Origin: Opitutia bacterium UBA5964
Lineage (GTDB): Bacteria > Verrucomicrobiota > Verrucomicrobiia > Opitutales > Coraliomargaritaceae
NCBI GenBank assembly: GCA_002430605.1
Contig: DJBY01000046.1
Location: 2,801 to 9,888 of the forward strand
Length of the DNA: 7,088 nt
Direction of reading: 5' to 3'
Of this stretch, positions 5,581 through 7,088 are shown piece after piece (within the stretch, counting starts at the first letter, position 1; every line of letters starts with the position of its first letter). The notes beneath the pieces are model-generated. The model did no database searches, was not told where the DNA came from, and worked only from the letters and a program-made list of their open reading frames with translations. The position numbers were made by a program, and so were the translations under genes.

Positions 5581-7088
5581 TGAATTGATTTAAGGCTATA
5601 AGTCTCTGCGGCGATCGAAGCAAAAATAATCCGATCCTTGCCGTCACGGGTGACCTTGATCTCGTCGCCACTGCTGTCTGTGACGATCGCCTTGCCGATA
5701 CCGGGGTAAGCAATTCGGCATTCGCCGCCGCTGCGGGACAGGATGGAAAGCTCTGTTGCTTGTCCATCTTTCCATTTCGCAGAGATCACAAAGTTTCCTC
5801 GAGCCACGAGACCGTCAAAATGTCCGGTGTTCCATGCCTTCGGCAGGGCCGGTAAGATTTTGATAGCATCGTCATGGCTTTGCAGCAGCATTTCCGCGAC
5901 ACCAGCCATGGTGCCGAGGCTGCCGTCGATCTGGAAGGGAGGATGCAGCGCCCAGAGATTGGTAGCTGTGCGTTCGATAATAAAACGCTGATAAGCTTCA
6001 TGTGCCTGATCGCCCTCACCGAGTCGGGCGCGGCAGTTCATGCGGTGCGCCAGTGCCCATCCGGTGGTTTTGTTGCCGCGCAGATTCAGCGTTTTGCTGG
6101 CAGCCTGCATCCAGTCGGCGTGCTCTGAATTGATCAGGGTTCCCGGATAGAGAGGACAGAGATGTGAGATGTGGCGGTGTCTTTCCTGACCGATATCGCT
6201 GTAGTGATTCTCCTCGCGATATTCCTTAATCTGGCCATCGGCACCGATCAGGATCGGGTCAAGCTGGGTGATTTGCTCGCGGATTGTATCGAGAAATGGA
6301 TCTTCGCTGCCAAGCGTATCCGCCATGGCCAGCGTGTCGGAAAAGCTTTCCCACACAAAGCCCTGATCAAAGGTGCACCCGGCTGTGATGTAATTATTCC
6401 CTTTCATGTGGCCCGGCATTCCCTCCGCCTGCTCGGGGGTTGCCGTCTGTTCCGGAGAGGCGGACGGCTCAACCAGCAACAGATCGTCATGCGGAACCAG
6501 CACCTTGGAGTAAAATTTGCTCAGGGAGAGCATCGCCGGATAGGCGACCTCTTCCAGGTATTCTTGATCCTGCGTAAACTGATAATAATCAACCAGGAGT
6601 TTGGCGGTAAATCCGCCAGTGCCCGGGCCGGAATGACCCCCGGCGCTAGGAATATAGTAGGCGTTCGCTCCGGTGCCAATGATCCAGCCGTTATCGTCAC
6701 CTTTGTTGAGCTGACTCGGATTGTGCTTACGCACGTAGTCGGTGGCGTGCTGCTGTGCGATGGGGAGATAGGCCTCGAAAAAGCCAATATAGGCCTCGAA
6801 ACATTCGGCCAGGTTGGTGCTCATCGAGCCCCAGTAATTCATCTGCACATTGATGTTATGCCAAAAGCCTCCCGACCACGGCGTGTAAAAATCCTGACTC
6901 CAGGCTCCCTGCAGGTTGGCGGGTAAACTCTTTTCACGTGAGCTCGAAATGAGCAGGTAGCGGCCGTACTGGAACATCAGTTCTTCAAGCCAGTTGTCCC
7001 TTTTCCCTTTTTGATATTTTTCGAGAAGGATATGAGTCGGGTCACTTGTCGGTGTTGAATTTAGGTTGACCGAGACGCGACCGAAGAG
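5577..7088 (-). CDS. GH95 alpha-L-fucosidase, C-terminal part (5' end beyond window)
   Basis: The frame is open from the window edge to a TAA at 5579-5577, giving 503 visible residues. The ATG at 6977 is internal, because the 37 codons before it (beginning LFGRVSVNLNS and running to DNWLEELMFQYGRYLL) are typical GH95 sequence. Counting from the window edge, motifs are SSREKSLPANLQGAW (49-63), WHNINVQMNYW (76-86), EPSASPEQ (207-214), the HRHISHLCPLYPG block (304-316), HPPFQIDGSLG (382-392) and LPALPKAW followed by GLVARGNF (412-433). In the Bifidobacterium enzyme AfcA, catalysis uses two Asn, a Glu and an Asp; by my unaligned memory these map to the NIN pair, the Glu of SPEQ or one near it, and the Asp of QIDG, all present. 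GH95 enzymes are inverting and often act on alpha-1,2-linked fucose, though some are L-galactosidases. About 280-300 N-terminal residues, including any signal peptide, are outside the window. This is the first visible gene of the three-enzyme run. Confidence 0.95.
   Translation of the reverse strand, partial: LFGRVSVNLNSTPTSDPTHILLEKYQKGKRDNWLEELMFQYGRYLLISSSREKSLPANLQGAWSQDFYTPWSGGFWHNINVQMNYWGSMSTNLAECFEAYIGFFEAYLPIAQQHATDYVRKHNPSQLNKGDDNGWIIGTGANAYYIPSAGGHSGPGTGGFTAKLLVDYYQFTQDQEYLEEVAYPAMLSLSKFYSKVLVPHDDLLLVEPSASPEQTATPEQAEGMPGHMKGNNYITAGCTFDQGFVWESFSDTLAMADTLGSEDPFLDTIREQITQLDPILIGADGQIKEYREENHYSDIGQERHRHISHLCPLYPGTLINSEHADWMQAASKTLNLRGNKTTGWALAHRMNCRARLGEGDQAHEAYQRFIIERTATNLWALHPPFQIDGSLGTMAGVAEMLLQSHDDAIKILPALPKAWNTGHFDGLVARGNFVISAKWKDGQATELSILSRSGGECRIAYPGIGKAIVTDSSGDEIKVTRDGKDRIIFASIAAETYSLKSIQ

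Noticed and set aside
6171..6926. A 251-codon open frame on the plus strand opposite the GH95 gene
   Set aside because: It is the antisense shadow of a strongly conserved GH95 coding region, shows no recognisable domain, and lacks a leader or promoter of its own.
6975..6977. ATG at 6977 as the start of the GH95 gene
   Set aside because: The frame stays open to the window edge and the 37 upstream codons encode typical GH95 sequence, so the Met is internal.
1..7088. tRNA, rRNA, CRISPR array, riboswitch, phage or defence genes
   Set aside because: I looked for clover-leaf patterns, regularly spaced repeats and hallmark proteins on both strands and saw none.

Overview
The window looks like part of a chromosome from a Verrucomicrobiota bacterium, most likely a polysaccharide-degrading member of the Opitutae/Puniceicoccales type (Coraliomargarita or Lentimonas relatives). 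The basis is a typical verrucomicrobial PEP-CTERM protein, a set of secreted fucosidase-type glycoside hydrolases, and a fragment of a discoidin-like sensor domain of a kind I associate with Verrucomicrobia and Planctomycetes. The taxonomic call is inference: there is no rRNA or marker gene in view.

Right half (1980-7088, all minus strand, transcribed right to left): a compact operon-like run of three predicted alpha-L-fucosidase-class enzymes. The order of transcription is GH95 (5' end beyond the window edge), GH29, then a GH141-like beta-helix enzyme with a C-terminal PDZ domain. GH95 and GH29 are 8 bases apart; GH29 and the GH141-like gene overlap. GH29 and the GH141-like protein carry predicted signal peptides (the GH95 N-terminus is not visible), so the set probably removes fucose outside the cytoplasm from a fucose-rich glycan such as fucoidan, a fucosylated pectin or a host glycan. 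No sulfatase, transporter or intracellular fucose-pathway gene is visible. The promoter of this run lies outside the window.

The most unusual observation is at the two gene junctions. The DNA spanning the GH95/GH29 junction (5514-5580) and the GH29/GH141 junction (4376-4442) is the same 67-base block, 57 of 67 identical without gaps. It covers the translation start leader and the signal-peptide core of two enzymes whose mature parts are unrelated. This implies junction duplication, gene conversion or cassette-like gene insertion. It also indicates that the GH141-like gene starts at 4430 rather than 4442, and it explains the odd C-terminal tail of GH29.

Left half (1-1936): a minus-strand gene seen only as its signal peptide (1-89); a minus-strand PEP-CTERM protein (302-1105) with a good intrinsic terminator (216-248), a plausible promoter and a TACGTA palindrome just upstream; and, on the plus strand, a broken gene (1369-1936) that a single extra C has frameshifted and whose 3' part is missing. 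That fragment converges on the end of the fucosidase operon and may be the remains of a sensor protein.
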